Source of the DNA: Parasutterella muris
GTDB lineage: Bacteria; Pseudomonadota; Gammaproteobacteria; Burkholderiales; Burkholderiaceae_F
Assembly: GCF_009767915.1 (NCBI RefSeq)
Contig: NZ_WSRP01000011.1
Span: 1-64,000 of the forward strand
DNA length: 64,000 bases
Reading direction: 5' to 3'
Shown here: positions 26,254 through 35,708 of the stretch, piece by piece
How positions within the stretch are numbered: the first letter of the stretch is position 1
Layout: every line of letters begins with the position of its first letter
The notes under the pieces: generated by a model
Database searches by the model: none
Told to the model about the DNA's origin: nothing
Seen by the model: only the letters and a program-made list of their open reading frames with translations
Translations under genes and position numbers: made by a program

Positions 26254-26278
26254 AGAGCCGCTTCGAGCGGCTCTCTTT
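26254..26278 (+). terminator. Terminator of hemN
   Basis: AGAGCCGC (26254-26261) and GCGGCTCT (26267-26274) pair around TTCGA and are followed by CTTTAATT. Confidence 0.75.
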
Positions 26279-26473
26279 AATTCTTCTGTGCAAAGCCGTC
26301 TTTCTTTATAGATTGTCAGCAGCCGTTCTGATCGGATGTGTCCGTGTTTACAGCGGCAGCTTATTATTTTGAGCTCTGAGATTGTCGCCTTAAAGACGGT
26401 GATGCAGAAGGCTGTCTGATAAAATATATAAATTGTGTTGCTGAAAAATTCAGCTTTTTTTGAGAAATTACAA

Positions 26474-29101
26474 ATGTTCACTGCATCAGAAATTCGATCG
26501 ACATTTCTGAAGTTTATGGAGTCCAAGGGGCATACGATTGTTGCCTCCAGCCCTGTTGTTCCCGGAGATGATCCGACTCTGCTCTTCACGAATGCCGGTA
26601 TGAACCAGTTCAAGGATGTTTTCCTTGGATTTGACAAGCGTCCCTACAAACGTGCGACGACCAGTCAGAAGTGTGTTCGCGCAGGCGGAAAACATAATGA
26701 CTTGGAAAACGTCGGCTATACCGCCCGTCACCATACTTTCTTTGAAATGCTCGGCAATTTCAGCTTTGGTGATTATTTCAAGCGCGATGCGATTAAGAAC
26801 GCATGGGAGCTGCTGACACAGCACTTTATGCTTCCGCCGGAAAAGCTTTGGGTCACCGTGTACGCGGAAGACGATGAAGCCTATGACATTTGGAACAAGG
26901 AAGTCGGCGTTCCTGCTGAACGAATCGTTCGTATCGGCGACAACAAAGGCGCTCGTTACGCTTCCGACAACTTCTGGATGATGGGCGACACAGGTCCATG
27001 CGGCCCTTGCTCTGAAATTTTCTACGACCACGGTGAGGATGTCGCCGGAGGTCCTCCGGGAAGCCCCGACGAAGACGGCGACCGTTACATTGAAATTTGG
27101 AACCTCGTGTTCATGCAGTTCAATCGTGATGAAAAAGGCGAAATGCATCCGCTGCCCCGTCCGAGCGTTGATACCGGCATGGGACTTGAGCGTATTTCTG
27201 CGGTTCTGCAGCATGTTCATTCCAACTATGACATTGACCTTTTCCAGAACCTGATGCGTGCGGTGGTTAAGGCGGTTGAAGAAGCGGGCGGTGAAAACGT
27301 CGATCCGAATTCGCCTTCTGTCAAAGTCATTGCTGACCACATTCGTGCTTGTACCTTTATCATTGCTGACGGAATTCTTCCCGGCAATGAAGGCCGCAGC
27401 TACGTGCTTCGCCGTATTGCTCGCCGCGGTATGCGTCACGGCTTCAAACTTGGCGCCCGTGATCTCTTCTTCAGCAAGCTGGTTAAAGCGGTCGCCAAAG
27501 AAATGGGCGATCAGTATCCTGAAACCCGTAATCCTCATATCGAAGAAGTCCTGCGTCAGGAAGAAGTTCGCTTCTCCCAGACGCTTGCCAAGGGTCTTGA
27601 TATTCTTAACGAAGCTCTTGCTGACGGAACCAAGGTTCTCGGAGGCGATGTCGCGTTTAAGCTTCACGACACCTATGGCTTCCCGGTTGACCTGACTGCG
27701 GACGTCTGCCGTGAAAGAGGCGTGACGGTTGACTTCGAAGGCTTTGACGCGGCGATGGAAAAACAGCGTGAAAAAGCCAGAGCGACCGGTAAATTCAAGA
27801 TGGCTCAGGGCCTTGAATATGAAGGCAGCCCGACGGAATTCCTCGGCTACGAAACCCTCGCGGTTCACGCCTGTCGTGTAGAAGCAATCTACAAAGACGG
27901 CGAGCCGGTGAAAGACGCAGATGCCGGAGATGAAGTTGTTGTTGTCTTTGACAAAACTCCTTTCTACGCTGAAAGCGGCGGTCAGATGGGCGACAAGGGC
28001 GTCTTTAAAAACAATACAACTATTCTGAAAGTTGACGACACCTTCAAGATCAAAGCGGATGTGTTTGGTCATATGAGCTATGTCGCCGAAGGCAGTGTCA
28101 AAGTCGGTGATCTTTTCAGCGCCAAAGTTGATGAAGAAAACCGAGAAGCGACAGCCAGAAACCACTCTGTGACGCACCTGATGCACAAGGCGCTGCGTGA
28201 AGTGCTCGGTCAGCACGTTCAGCAGAGAGGCTCGATGGTTAACGGCGATCGTACCCGCTTTGACTTTGTTCACACCAGCCCGATGACTGCAGAACAAATT
28301 TGCGAGGTCGAAGACATCGTTAACAAAGAGATTCTGCGCAACACAGCGACACACGTACGCGTCATGCCTCTAGATGAAGCCAAGAAGACAGAAGCGGTCA
28401 TGCTGTTCGGTGAGAAATACGGCGAAAACGTTCGTGTTTTAAACATTGGTTCCAGCTGTGAGCTCTGCGGCGGTACTCACGTCCAGAGAACCGGCGACAT
28501 CGGCATGTTCAAGATTGTTTCCGAGTCCGGTATTTCCGCCGGCGTCAGACGTGTAGAGGCTGTGACCGGTATGTCCGCGCTGCGTTATACACAGAAGCAG
28601 GAAGCCATCATTCATGAAGTCGCCGAAGAGTTCAAAGCGCCGACAGACGAAGTGGTCTCCAAAGTTGTTGAAACCGTTGACCACCTCAAGCGTGCGGAAA
28701 AAGAACTCGACACCATCAAGGTTCAGCTTGCACAGGCAGGCGCTTCCAGCGTTGCAGCCAAGGCTGAAGATATCGGCGGCGCCAAGCTGCTGGTGACGGA
28801 AATGAAGGGCGTTGAGACCAAAGCGCTTCGTGATTCTGTTGACAGTCTTAAAGATCAGCTCAAGAGTGCTGCGGTTGTGCTTGTTAAGGTTGAAGACGGC
28901 AAAGCAAGTATTGCGGTCGGCGTGACCAAGGACCTGGTTTCCAAGGTCAAGGCCGGCGATGTCGTTAAGTTCATCGCTGAAAAACTTGGCGGTAAGGGCG
29001 GCGGTCGTCCTGACTTTGCTCAGGGCGGCGGGAACGCTCCGGCCGATTTAAGCGCGCTGCTTGCTCAGACTAAGGCGTTTGTCGCTGAAAAACTGCAGTA
29101 A
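26474..29101 (+). CDS. alaS: Alanyl-tRNA synthetase
   Basis: The protein has 875 residues from the ATG at 26474 (chain opening [20 protein letters not shown], as expected for AlaRS). An upstream in-frame ATG at 26435 would add 13 unconserved residues. The class II catalytic core, the editing domain with its zinc motif ([11 protein letters not shown] and CELCGGTHV) and the C-terminal oligomerisation domain ending in a Gly-rich stretch ([15 protein letters not shown]) are all present. It charges tRNA(Ala). Monocistronic with a strong terminator. Confidence 0.96.
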   Translation: MFTASEIRSTFLKFMESKGHTIVASSPVVPGDDPTLLFTNAGMNQFKDVFLGFDKRPYKRATTSQKCVRAGGKHNDLENVGYTARHHTFFEMLGNFSFGDYFKRDAIKNAWELLTQHFMLPPEKLWVTVYAEDDEAYDIWNKEVGVPAERIVRIGDNKGARYASDNFWMMGDTGPCGPCSEIFYDHGEDVAGGPPGSPDEDGDRYIEIWNLVFMQFNRDEKGEMHPLPRPSVDTGMGLERISAVLQHVHSNYDIDLFQNLMRAVVKAVEEAGGENVDPNSPSVKVIADHIRACTFIIADGILPGNEGRSYVLRRIARRGMRHGFKLGARDLFFSKLVKAVAKEMGDQYPETRNPHIEEVLRQEEVRFSQTLAKGLDILNEALADGTKVLGGDVAFKLHDTYGFPVDLTADVCRERGVTVDFEGFDAAMEKQREKARATGKFKMAQGLEYEGSPTEFLGYETLAVHACRVEAIYKDGEPVKDADAGDEVVVVFDKTPFYAESGGQMGDKGVFKNNTTILKVDDTFKIKADVFGHMSYVAEGSVKVGDLFSAKVDEENREATARNHSVTHLMHKALREVLGQHVQQRGSMVNGDRTRFDFVHTSPMTAEQICEVEDIVNKEILRNTATHVRVMPLDEAKKTEAVMLFGEKYGENVRVLNIGSSCELCGGTHVQRTGDIGMFKIVSESGISAGVRRVEAVTGMSALRYTQKQEAIIHEVAEEFKAPTDEVVSKVVETVDHLKRAEKELDTIKVQLAQAGASSVAAKAEDIGGAKLLVTEMKGVETKALRDSVDSLKDQLKSAAVVLVKVEDGKASIAVGVTKDLVSKVKAGDVVKFIAEKLGGKGGGRPDFAQGGGNAPADLSALLAQTKAFVAEKLQ

Positions 29102-29118
29102 GCATTAGAGCTTTAAAG

Positions 29119-29140
29119 ACCCGCTTCGGCGGGTTTTTTT
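29119..29140 (+). terminator. Terminator of alaS
   Basis: ACCCGC (29119-29124) and GCGGGT (29129-29134) pair around a TTCG tetraloop and are followed by seven T residues in total. Confidence 0.88.
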
Positions 29141-29554
29141 ATGTCTTGAAAGTTTAGAAAACAGTTTCGGCCTGTACTGAATAAACTTTTGAATATGTCC
29201 TAAACAGTCCATCGACTGCTTAGGATTACCTGAGGCCTCCAGGGCATTTTTTCACGGAGGCAGAGTTGGCAGCTTCTTAAAGCGAAGGCAAAAACTTATT
29301 TACAGAGCCTCGACGTCCGTCTCGTCGCTGAACAAGGCTGAACATCTCTCGGAAGCAGAGAAAACCTAAGTGCTGGAAACTGGTTTCAATGGATTAAGCC
29401 TAAACGTAAATAAATATGTCTAATTTAAATATGCACTGTTTGAAGGCAACCCCCTGTACCACAAGGTGTTGTTAATATATTGAAAAATATACAACCCTGA
29501 AATCTAATAAAATAGTTATATATAGAAAATTAGATAAATCGAAAACTGAAGAGG

Positions 29555-29576
29555 TTTCATTTGTTAACAATGAAAA
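29555..29576. promoter_or_regulatory. Candidate operator palindrome upstream of mccA
   Basis: A perfect 10-base palindrome TTGTTAACAA (29561-29570) is flanked by TTTCAT on the left and TGAAA on the right, giving an almost symmetric site with one extra base. It lies about 370 bases before the mccA start. It is not an FNR consensus; the binding protein is unknown. Confidence 0.35.
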
Positions 29577-29879
29577 TAATAAAAATCAAGTGTTGAAGCG
29601 TGTTATCCCATGTATTTCATAGGGAAATCATCTTAATTAATAAATAATTAATTCTTTTGCGAATATTAATTGTTTGAAAAATATACCAATAACTAATTGA
29701 ATATAAATGAATATTAATATTATATCGAACAAATAACACGAATATTGGGGAATACCCGTTTTTTGACTGGGATATTTAACCAGTATCACCTAAAAATCAT
29801 AAAACGTAAGATGGAGCTGTGGAATTGTGGATGTCTCATCATCGTTTGCTTTCCCATTTTGCCTCATCGAAGACAATGG

Positions 29880-29927
29880 ACTGGATCTCCTCTTCACTTT
29901 ATCCAGTTCGGCGTCTCCAAAAGGAGA
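29880..29927 (+). promoter_or_regulatory. Foldable mccA leader with sequestered Shine-Dalgarno
   Basis: ACTGGAT (29880-29886) pairs with ATCCAGT (29901-29907); its loop shows CTCCTCTT, complementary to the AAGGAG Shine-Dalgarno at 29921-29926. The Shine-Dalgarno is also in a small stem TCTCC (29914-29918) with GGAGA (29923-29927). The leader may control translation of mccA; function is inferred from base pairing only. Confidence 0.35.
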
Positions 29928-29932
29928 ACATC

Positions 29933-31981
29933 ATGTTATTTAACTCTAGTTTTACTGCTGCCGCGATTGCGGCTGCAGCTACGCTTGCGGTGACTGGAGC
30001 TTTTGCCCAAGAGGGCGGCACCCCGCTGCCGCCTCCGAAGGTCAATGCGATCACACAGAAAGTATTGGACAACCCTGATTTAACAGAACCGACAAAAGGT
30101 ATTCGTACCTTGCAGGACTACATCGTTCAGGAAAAAGAAATGTGGGAATTTCTTTTCCAGAACCATCCGATTTTTGCCACATACGGTAAAGACGGCAGAG
30201 TTGTCGGAACACCCGCTATCTCAACGCGCGGATCTGAATATTTAGGCGAAGGCAATGCACAGAAGTATTCATCGCATCAGCCGGGCAACCGCCCCATGGC
30301 GTCCCAGTATCGTCTCGGCCAGCGAAGCATTCTGGACTTCCCGAATAAATTCGTCGGTCCTGAAAAGTGCGGTGAATGTCATGCGATTCAGTACGAACGT
30401 TGGAAACGCTCCCGTCACGCTCAGACCGTCCGCTTCCCCGGAGAACATCCCGAAGTTGACAACGATCTGAAGAAAAAGCTTTATGGCTCTGACGCTTCCA
30501 TCCTGCCTGACGGCATCACACCGGATGTGATTTACGCCACAATCGGTACGCCGCGTACTAAATACGGCTACATCGACGGATGGCTCGTCCGCGGTTCGTA
30601 TCACGTCAGAGACGGTTTGCTCAAAGACGGAACCGGTAAGGTCGTCGCCGGCGGCAACCAGTTCTCTCGCGGCTGGGCTGAATGGCTGACGCCGGAAAGA
30701 GCAAAACAGATCCATGCCGTGATCCCGGACTTCCCGGTTGAACTGAAAGATTTCGGACCGTCTGCCTCTCATCAGTGGGGTATGACTTCCTACGGTTCGA
30801 CTTACGAAGGCAAACTGCTCTTCCAGTCGGCAACATCCTACTGCGAAGTCTGCCACGCCTTTAAGTTTGACTTTAAGGATAAGAAGGAATTCTTCGCTGC
30901 TTTAGGCAATCCGAAAGAGCTCCAGAAACACACTATTTCCAAGGGCATCTCCTGCGAAGAATGTCACGGTGAAGGCGGCCACTTGGTCGGCAACACCAAC
31001 AACATGAGCACAAACTGCGATCGCTGCCATCAGCGCCTGAACTTCATCGAAGACGAAGTTAATCGTCCCGATGCACAGGGCAAGCTCGAACGCGCGTTCA
31101 ATGCTAAGACAAAATCTTCCTGCCCGTCCTGCGGTACAGAAGGTGCTCAGCTTTTCATGTCCAAGCACTACGAAAAAGGTATGCGCTGCGTGACATGCCA
31201 CGATCCGCACGAAGTGACCAGCAACGATTGGAAGTCCGGCGTAACACGTCCGGCTATCCGTCAGAGCTGCCAAGACTGCCACACTGTACAGGCTGAAATG
31301 GTTGCGAATGCCGACACACACAGCAAGGTTGACTGTATCGCCTGCCATATGCCGTTCACGATGAGCTGCGAAAACTTCACAGCGATTCAGCGTCCTGATA
31401 TGGCCGGTTTCGACGCTGTTCGCCGCTCTCACCTCTTCAAGATCGAAGTTGATCCTGAGAAGAAGATGATGAATCCGGCTCCGGGTCAGTCCCGCGCTTC
31501 CAACTCTAAGGGCTGGCGTATTGCCCGCGACGAAGAAGGTCACGGCTACGTTGACCTGATGTGGAGTTGCGCACGTACATCCATCGCTGACTTCACAGTC
31601 GTTGAAGGACAAGGCTGCCACAGCCCGTTCCAGTCCGAACTCGATCAGGGCCTGATCTATCAGGACCAGAAAGAGATTTACGGCGAAGTTATGAAGTGGC
31701 AGAACCCGATTAAGGAAGGCCATAAGAAGAATGTCGAAGCTCAGACTCGTATCAACAAGCTTCTTGAAGTGACGAAGCTGACGCCGGAACAGAGAACTGA
31801 AGCTATGCTTCTTCTTGACAAGGCTGCCGACATTATCAAACAGGTCGAAAAAGACGGTTCTTGGGGTGTCCATGCGTTCAATTACACGAAACAGCGTGTT
31901 GATACCGCCCAGGCTTACCTCACGAAAGCTCAGTCCATTATTGACCAAGGCGGTTACGTCAAGGCCTCTGCAGCTAAGTAG
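29933..31981 (+). CDS. mccA: Octahaem cytochrome c sulfite reductase MccA/SirA
   Basis: The protein has 682 residues from the ATG at 29933 (AAGGAG 6 bases upstream; a Sec signal peptide ends TGAFAQ). Seven CXXCH haem sites are at residues 146-150, 304-308, 341-345, 362-366, 419-423, 446-450 and 468-472. An eighth, atypical site has Cys546, fifteen residues, then Cys562-His563 (CX15CH). Seven CXXCH plus one CX15CH is the diagnostic pattern of MccA, the haem-copper sulfite reductase of Wolinella, and of Shewanella SirA. It reduces sulfite to sulfide with six electrons in the periplasm. Further cysteines (397, 400, 479) are candidates for the copper ligands. The neighbours MccB/C/D and NosLDFY confirm the assignment. 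Confidence 0.95.
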   Translation: MLFNSSFTAAAIAAAATLAVTGAFAQEGGTPLPPPKVNAITQKVLDNPDLTEPTKGIRTLQDYIVQEKEMWEFLFQNHPIFATYGKDGRVVGTPAISTRGSEYLGEGNAQKYSSHQPGNRPMASQYRLGQRSILDFPNKFVGPEKCGECHAIQYERWKRSRHAQTVRFPGEHPEVDNDLKKKLYGSDASILPDGITPDVIYATIGTPRTKYGYIDGWLVRGSYHVRDGLLKDGTGKVVAGGNQFSRGWAEWLTPERAKQIHAVIPDFPVELKDFGPSASHQWGMTSYGSTYEGKLLFQSATSYCEVCHAFKFDFKDKKEFFAALGNPKELQKHTISKGISCEECHGEGGHLVGNTNNMSTNCDRCHQRLNFIEDEVNRPDAQGKLERAFNAKTKSSCPSCGTEGAQLFMSKHYEKGMRCVTCHDPHEVTSNDWKSGVTRPAIRQSCQDCHTVQAEMVANADTHSKVDCIACHMPFTMSCENFTAIQRPDMAGFDAVRRSHLFKIEVDPEKKMMNPAPGQSRASNSKGWRIARDEEGHGYVDLMWSCARTSIADFTVVEGQGCHSPFQSELDQGLIYQDQKEIYGEVMKWQNPIKEGHKKNVEAQTRINKLLEVTKLTPEQRTEAMLLLDKAADIIKQVEKDGSWGVHAFNYTKQRVDTAQAYLTKAQSIIDQGGYVKASAAK

Positions 31982-32041
31982 TAGTTAAGCACAGTGTTAA
32001 ATGCGCTATGGGCTTCGGCCCATAGCCCAATCGAAGTAAAA

Positions 32042-32470
32042 ATGATGAAATTGAAGTTAATTGGGGTGGTGTTCTCCTCTGCAATGCTCCTGTTCGCTCC
32101 TGCCGCTCACTGCGGCGGGGGAGAGGAGCTGGTTGAAGCACCCGTTTATGACGAGCTCCTTAACCAAATATCCATGCGCGAAGCAGAAATGCTCTGGCAG
32201 GCTGGAGTTCCGTTCTATGACGTTAATACCCTTGAAGTTTGGACAGAGGGATTCATTCCGGGCGCGATATTTTTCAACGTTCGTGATTGGAAAAAACTCC
32301 TTCCGGCCGATAAAGACAAAACCATTGTTTTCTATTGCGCTAACAAACTTTGTACTTCCAGTGAAATGGCTGCCCGAGAAGTGATGAAGCTTGGGTATAC
32401 GGATGTTCGGCAGATGCCGGACGGCATTGACGGCTGGAAGCTTTCCGGCCGAAAAGTAGAAAAACCGTAA
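32042..32470 (+). CDS. Periplasmic rhodanese-domain protein
   Basis: The protein has about 142 residues, starting at one of two adjacent ATG codons (32042 or 32045). A signal peptide (about 1-26) is followed by one rhodanese domain: FYDVNTLEVWTEGFIPGAIFF and the active-site loop YCANKLCTSSE, where the first Cys would carry the persulfide and a second Cys follows four residues on. Rhodaneses move sulfane sulfur. Position between mccA and mccB suggests a role in handling sulfite/thiosulfate/sulfide chemistry or in MccA maturation; this is inference. It lies 60 bases after mccA. Confidence 0.78.
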   Translation: MMKLKLIGVVFSSAMLLFAPAAHCGGGEELVEAPVYDELLNQISMREAEMLWQAGVPFYDVNTLEVWTEGFIPGAIFFNVRDWKKLLPADKDKTIVFYCANKLCTSSEMAAREVMKLGYTDVRQMPDGIDGWKLSGRKVEKP

Positions 32471-32518
32471 GTGCCTCTCATCATTGAAGCATCAAACTCA
32501 TTTATGAAAGAAGTGATT

Positions 32519-33286
32519 ATGTTGACCCTAGATAAAACATTACTGTCAGTCTCCCTAGCCTTTGCTCTTGCAGGAACGGCTTTTGCTCAACCGATGGACC
32601 AGGAGGCTAAAGAGTCTTACAGCTTAGGGGCCTCGGTAGGAAACTACTTATCCTCTCAGATCTACAAACAGACCGAGCTCGGAGCCTCCGTCAATATGGA
32701 TCAGGTGATGGCCGGCCTGCAGGACGCGATGAAGAACAAGAGCAAACTCAGCGAGGATGAAATGCTTCAGGCCTTAAACACCCGCGCAGAGAAGCTCAAT
32801 AAGCTCTTTACCGACAAACTGAATAAGATCAAAGAGACAAATAGAAAAGCGAGCAGCGACTATTTGGAAACCAATAAGTCTAGGAAGGGCGTCAAAGTAA
32901 CGGATTCCGGCCTTCAGTATGAAGTGCAGAAGGAAGGCGCCGGACCCCAGCCTAAAGAGGAAGACATCGTCACGGTGGATTATTCCGGCAGATTGATCGA
33001 CGGAAAAGTCTTTACCAGCCCTGACGGGAAGGTTAGAGAAGAGAAGTTTGTCATGATGACGCTGATCCCCGCACTTAAAGAAGGTTTGACAATGATGAAA
33101 GAGGGATCGAGTTACACGTTCGTCGTCCCGGCCTCGTTAGCCTATGGTGAAGAAGGCGCCGGAGATATTCCGCCCGAATCAGCTCTTATCTTCGATGTAA
33201 CACTGAAAAAGGTTGAAAAGCCGGGTGCGAATAAGGATGCAGCAATGCCTGCCGGCCATCCCAAGATGGCTTGGCCGCATGGCTAA
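32519..33286 (+). CDS. mccB: FKBP-type peptidyl-prolyl isomerase MccB
   Basis: The protein has 255 residues from the ATG at 32519; in-frame starts at 32471 and 32504 exist but would precede the signal peptide oddly. The signal peptide ends TAFA-QPM. An N-terminal helical dimerisation domain (about 25-135) as in FkpA/Mip precedes a C-terminal FKBP domain (VTVDYSGRLIDGKVF, LKEGLTMMKEGSSYTFVVP, LAYGEEGAG). It should act as a periplasmic folding catalyst. A peptidyl-prolyl isomerase (MccB) next to mccA is a fixed feature of the mcc cluster and is thought to help fold or mature the octahaem protein. Confidence 0.85.
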   Translation: MLTLDKTLLSVSLAFALAGTAFAQPMDQEAKESYSLGASVGNYLSSQIYKQTELGASVNMDQVMAGLQDAMKNKSKLSEDEMLQALNTRAEKLNKLFTDKLNKIKETNRKASSDYLETNKSRKGVKVTDSGLQYEVQKEGAGPQPKEEDIVTVDYSGRLIDGKVFTSPDGKVREEKFVMMTLIPALKEGLTMMKEGSSYTFVVPASLAYGEEGAGDIPPESALIFDVTLKKVEKPGANKDAAMPAGHPKMAWPHG

Positions 33287-33417
33287 GCATCATAACCGCA
33301 CTATCCGAACCTAACGTTCGGAAACCGCTCCGCCTGGAGAGAGAAAGTTTAACTTCAAGCGGATTCGCTCGGCGAAATAAATTACGACAGATCTCAAATC
33401 TGTCATGGAGAATAACC

Positions 33418-34179
33418 GTGAGCTTACAAATCGACAGAAGAAAATTTCTAGCCGGTACGACTGCTGGATCGTTGTTCGTGCTCACCTTAGGCGGCTGCAA
33501 GCCGGAAGATAAAGGTTCTCCGCAAGCTGCGAAGTCCGGCGCCTCGGGCGCTAAGACCGGCAGCGGCGGAACAACCGCCAGACCGCACTATGCGATGGTC
33601 TTTGATCAGAACAAGTGCATAGGCTGCGGTTTGTGCAAGACAGCTTGCAATGAAGCCAACGACTTGCCTAAAGGGCGCTCGCGCCTGCTGCTGGAGCGGC
33701 AGAGTACGCACGTACCCGGCACGCCGTGTCCGCAGTGCGGAAAACTGGAAGGATGCGACTGCGAACGCATTTACGTTCGTGTTTCCTGTCAGCAGTGTCA
33801 GGATGCGCCCTGCGCACGCGTCTGTCCGACCGGTGCCGCACATGTGGACAGCAAGACCGGAATCGTTACGATGGACCCGGATCGCTGTGTCGGCTGCAAG
33901 TACTGTATTGCGGCTTGCCCTTACAACGTTCGCTTCATCAATGAAAAGACAAAAACAGCGGAAAACTGCGACTTTTGTCTTAAGACCAAACTGGCTAACG
34001 GCGAGGAACCGGCCTGTGTTCAGGCATGTCGTCACGGAGCTTTGTACTTCGGCGACTTAAATGATCCTCAGTCCATTATCAGTCGTCTGCTGCGTGTGAA
34101 GGATACCGTCCGCATTCGTCCGCATCTTGGTACCGAACCGAGTCTGCGCTACATCCCTGTAACTAAAGAAGGAGTCTAG
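33418..34179 (+). CDS. mccC: Periplasmic four-cluster ferredoxin MccC (NrfC-like)
   Basis: The protein has 253 residues from a GTG at 33418, chosen because GGAG lies 8 bases before it and the chain then begins with a Tat signal (QIDRRKFLAGTTAG). Four cysteine clusters follow, beginning CIGCGLCKTAC, CPQCGKLEGCDC with VSCQQCQDAPCARVC, CVGCKYCIAAC, and CDFC with ACVQAC, giving four [4Fe-4S] centres as in NrfC/PsrB-type proteins. It should pass electrons from the quinol oxidase MccD to MccA. It is tightly coupled to mccD (2-base gap). Confidence 0.9.
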   Translation: MSLQIDRRKFLAGTTAGSLFVLTLGGCKPEDKGSPQAAKSGASGAKTGSGGTTARPHYAMVFDQNKCIGCGLCKTACNEANDLPKGRSRLLLERQSTHVPGTPCPQCGKLEGCDCERIYVRVSCQQCQDAPCARVCPTGAAHVDSKTGIVTMDPDRCVGCKYCIAACPYNVRFINEKTKTAENCDFCLKTKLANGEEPACVQACRHGALYFGDLNDPQSIISRLLRVKDTVRIRPHLGTEPSLRYIPVTKEGV

Positions 34180-34181
34180 TT

Positions 34182-35117
34182 ATGGACTTTACAATCGGTT
34201 TGACAGAAGGTGTCGCATGGCCTTGGCCGATTGCGGTGTACCTTTTCCTCGCCGGTATTTCAGGCGGTGCCGTCGCAGTCGCGATCTGTATGAATCTGTT
34301 CCGAGGTGTCCATCAGGATACCCCGATCATGAAAGCAGCCAGTTTAATCGGCTTCGTCACGATCGTCCTCGGCATGATCTGTCTGGTTCTGGACCTTACC
34401 AATCCGCTGTTTTTCTGGCGAATTCTGGTCTACTACAACCCGACTTCCGTCATGAGTATCGGTGTCATGGCTCTGCTGTTTTACATTCCGCTGGTATTCG
34501 TCCTGATGCTTGTTTCACTGCGTCAGGAGATAACCTCCATCGGATGTCTGAAATGGCTTGACCCGACCATCGGTTTTCTGGCTAAGTTCCGTGTCGCGCT
34601 CGACTGGATCGTTCTGATTCTTGCGATCGCAATCTGCGCATACACAGGCTTCCTGATCTCCGCTCTGATCCGCTTCCCGCTGATCAACACCGCCGTTCTG
34701 CCCGCGCTCTTCGTCGCTTCTGGCTTCTCTGCCGGCTGCGCTGCGACCAAAGTGCTTGCCGCTTGGCTCTTCGGTGCTGATCGTCACGGTGAAGATCTTC
34801 ATGCGCTCCACGCAGCTGAATGGCCGATTATGGCTGTTGAAGCAATGTGTCTGCTCATGATCATCATCGCTCTGGTAAGCGGTAACGAGGCCGCTAAGGC
34901 TGCCGCTTCGGCATTCTGCTTCGGCCTTTGGGCACAGGTCTTCTGGATCGGTGCTGTGGGTATCGGCTTCATCGTCCCGTTGGTTCTCAGCTTCTTCGGA
35001 AGCCGGAATTTCCGAGACAGTGCTGCCGTGTTCTACACCAGCGGTTTGGCGGCAATCTGCGGCATGATGTGCCTTCGCTTGTTCATCATCTACGCAGGCC
35101 AGATCAATTCGATCTAA
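34182..35117 (+). CDS. mccD: NrfD/PsrC-like quinol-oxidising membrane protein MccD
   Basis: The protein has 311 residues with eight to nine hydrophobic segments and the NrfD-family opening (WPWPIAVYLFLAGISGGA). It lies in the cytoplasmic membrane and should oxidise menaquinol and hand electrons to MccC. It is preceded by a ribosome-binding site within the mccC 3' end and followed by a strong hairpin at 35130 that separates the enzyme genes from the nos-like genes. Confidence 0.9.
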   Translation: MDFTIGLTEGVAWPWPIAVYLFLAGISGGAVAVAICMNLFRGVHQDTPIMKAASLIGFVTIVLGMICLVLDLTNPLFFWRILVYYNPTSVMSIGVMALLFYIPLVFVLMLVSLRQEITSIGCLKWLDPTIGFLAKFRVALDWIVLILAIAICAYTGFLISALIRFPLINTAVLPALFVASGFSAGCAATKVLAAWLFGADRHGEDLHALHAAEWPIMAVEAMCLLMIIIALVSGNEAAKAAASAFCFGLWAQVFWIGAVGIGFIVPLVLSFFGSRNFRDSAAVFYTSGLAAICGMMCLRLFIIYAGQINSI

Positions 35118-35129
35118 TGTTTTAACTCT

Positions 35130-35163
35130 GCTTCGGGTTTCTTCGGGAACCCGAAGCTTTTCT
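35130..35163 (+). terminator. Terminator or attenuator after mccD
   Basis: GCTTCGGGTT (35130-35139) and AACCCGAAGC (35148-35157) form a perfect 10-bp stem with an 8-base loop and are followed by TTTTCT. It would reduce transcription into the nosL-type gene starting at 35214. Confidence 0.8.
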
Positions 35164-35213
35164 ATCTCAAATTCTCAATTGCGGTTAAGATCCACTGAGA
35201 ACACAGGATTTAT

Positions 35214-35708
35214 ATGTACCGACGCTTTTTCTTACTCACCGTTACCTCAGCAGTTTTATCGGGATGCTCTAAACAGTCGCCGGCTCCGGAATTGAAACCG
35301 CTTCCTTTTTCAAAACATGACCGCTGCCATATCTGCGGCATGGTTATCCTTAACTATCCTGGCGCAAAGGCTCAAATCTTTATCAAAAACGAAAAAGAGC
35401 CTCTAAAATTCTGCTCCGTAAAAGACGGATTTACCTTTATCCTCCAGCCGGAAAATGCACGACGCGCCGCGGCTTTCTTTGTCAGTGACTTCGGAAATTC
35501 AACAGAAGCACAGCTTCATGAAAAAATGCTTTCCGCCAAAGACGCCTTCTATGTCGCAGGATCCGATGTCCACGGCGCTATGGGTAAATCGATCCTCCCC
35601 TTTAAAACGAAGGATCAGGCGCAGGCCTTTATGCGCGAACACGGCGGAAAACTTCTCTCTTATACGCAGGTAACCCTTGAGGAAATCAAGGCGCTGAAAG
35701 GTCATTAA
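35214..35708 (+). CDS. nosL: NosL-family copper chaperone lipoprotein
   Basis: The protein has 164 residues. The signal peptide ends in a lipobox (LSGC, Cys 18). The NosL copper-binding motif appears as CHICGMVIL; FCSVKDGF and the C-terminal VHGAMGKSILPF with TKDQAQAFM also fit the family. NosL proteins deliver Cu(I) to nitrous oxide reductase; a NosL-type protein called MccL belongs to the mcc system, where the target is the copper site of MccA. No nosZ occurs here, so MccA is the likely client. Confidence 0.88.
   Translation: MYRRFFLLTVTSAVLSGCSKQSPAPELKPLPFSKHDRCHICGMVILNYPGAKAQIFIKNEKEPLKFCSVKDGFTFILQPENARRAAAFFVSDFGNSTEAQLHEKMLSAKDAFYVAGSDVHGAMGKSILPFKTKDQAQAFMREHGGKLLSYTQVTLEEIKALKGH

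Larger units (their letters stand above)
29141..29932. other. Long AT-rich regulatory region upstream of mccA
   Basis: Nearly 800 bases hold no intact gene. The first third contains an 11-bp inverted repeat with one mismatch (CCTAAACAGTC at 29199-29209 and GACTGCTTAGG at 29214-29224) and a possible broken coding remnant. The rest, about 29400-29790, is strongly AT-rich and holds a near-palindrome around TTGTTAACAA (29561-29570) and TCAAGTGTTGA (29586-29596). The last 60 bases can fold around the mccA ribosome-binding site. Promoter elements cannot be fixed by eye in such AT-rich DNA. Confidence 0.5.

Noticed and set aside
26486-28354. Long minus-strand open frame opposite alaS (622 codons)
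   Set aside because: It is a shadow of the alaS codon pattern; the plus-strand protein is a clear alanyl-tRNA synthetase.
29240-29410. Possible transposase remnant in the gap after alaS
   Set aside because: One frame gives protein-like text (WQLLKAKAKTYLQSLD) interrupted by stops, but it is too short to assign to any family.
29696-29730. TTGAAT-17-TTATAT as a mccA promoter
   Set aside because: The region is so AT-rich that such pairs arise by chance, and it is over 200 bases from the gene.
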